From the NCBI GenBank assembly GCA_012032065.1, contig JAAURV010000007.1, positions 1 through 24,829 of the forward strand: a stretch of DNA of 24,829 bases. The letters run 5' to 3'. The notes below the pieces were generated by a model. It had not been told where the DNA came from. It searched no databases and saw nothing but the letters and a program-made list of their open reading frames with translations. The position numbers and the translations under genes were made by a program. Of this stretch, positions 24,597 through 24,829 are shown piece by piece; the stretch's first letter is position 1, and every line of letters begins with the position of its first letter. Source of the DNA: Hyphomicrobiales bacterium (GTDB lineage Bacteria > Pseudomonadota > Alphaproteobacteria > Rhizobiales > Aestuariivirgaceae).

Positions 24597-24829
24597 ATGA
24601 TGAAACCCATGCCGCTTGCCGGTCTTGCCCTTGCAGGGCTTTTGCTCAGTGGCTGTGCCACGTCAGGGCTTGGCGACTTCTTTGGCGCGGGCAAGAACTC
24701 CACGCCCCAGGAAACCCGTGTTCCGCAAGGCAATGCGCTCTCCATGCCGCCCGATCTGCAGCTGCGCCAGCCGGGTGTGACCACCGACGAGTATCAGCCC
24801 AATACGGCGGCGGTAGCGCCCGACCCGGC
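24597..24829 (+). CDS. Lipoprotein, N-terminal part, DUF3035-like
   Basis: The first 77 residues are in the window. A lipoprotein signal peptide MMKPMPLAGLALAGLLLSGC ends in the lipobox LSGC at about 17-20, the expected site for Lgt and LspA processing. The mature part is polar, with MPPDLQLRQPG near residue 50, resembling the PPDFxLRPP stretch of the DUF3035 lipoproteins often found directly downstream of lspA in alphaproteobacteria. That family is thought to be outer-membrane associated; a role in barrel assembly (BamF-like) is an inference. Start ATG 24597 or the adjacent ATG 24600 with AGGA upstream. The gene continues beyond the window. Confidence 0.75.
   Translation, partial: MMKPMPLAGLALAGLLLSGCATSGLGDFFGAGKNSTPQETRVPQGNALSMPPDLQLRQPGVTTDEYQPNTAAVAPDP

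Overview
The window looks like chromosomal DNA of a GC-rich alphaproteobacterium, most likely of the order Hyphomicrobiales (Rhizobiales). The evidence is a GluRS2-type gltX, the ileS-lspA-lipoprotein order, rpiA next to gor, a FixK/FNR-type box before a universal stress gene, and a palindromic repeat of the kind scattered through Rhizobiales genomes. The genus cannot be told from this sequence. No insertion sequence with a transposase, no prophage and no CRISPR array is visible.

Layout: 1-179 is the tail of an unrecognised gene. 309-1535 (minus) carries an HU-family DNA-binding protein and a family 2 glycosyltransferase. Two unrelated glutathione S-transferases meet tail to tail at 2288/2290. 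A minus-strand run from 7253 down to 2290 reads nadE, a ParD/ParE-like toxin-antitoxin pair, gltX, a HicA/HicB pair and the second glutathione S-transferase, so gltX is flanked by two toxin-antitoxin modules. A zinc metallopeptidase (ypfJ type), a glycine-rich small membrane protein and a universal stress protein follow. A polyisoprenyl-phosphate hexose-1-phosphate transferase, tRNA-Val(CAC) and gph lie on the minus strand at 9313-11699. A tight plus-strand operon gabD-rpiA-gor spans 11778-15303 with 4-bp overlaps. An orphan ABC-type binding lipoprotein-like protein or periplasmic protein converges on a membrane GGDEF/EAL protein. An ECF sigma factor and its membrane anti-sigma factor converge on a DUF1989 protein. 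The right end is ileS, lspA and the start of a lipoprotein.

Two things dominate interpretation. First, eight apparent single-base deletions break nadE, gph, the GGDEF/EAL gene, ileS (three) and lspA (two). All have the same sign and most fall in short GC repeats or homopolymers, which points to consensus errors in the sequence rather than to pseudogenes. Each gene is described as it reads after joining the frames. Second, ileS carries an in-frame insertion of about 45 codons made of two inverted copies of a palindromic repeat (a REPIN-like doublet) inside the editing domain. The coding segment just before it has clearly different codon use from the rest of the gene. This is the most unusual biology in the window.

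Functionally most genes are housekeeping: translation (gltX, ileS, tRNA-Val), NAD synthesis, pentose phosphate and glutathione redox metabolism, 2-phosphoglycolate salvage, lipoprotein maturation and nucleoid structure. The accessory layer consists of the toxin-antitoxin pairs, polysaccharide initiation, c-di-GMP signalling and ECF stress signalling.
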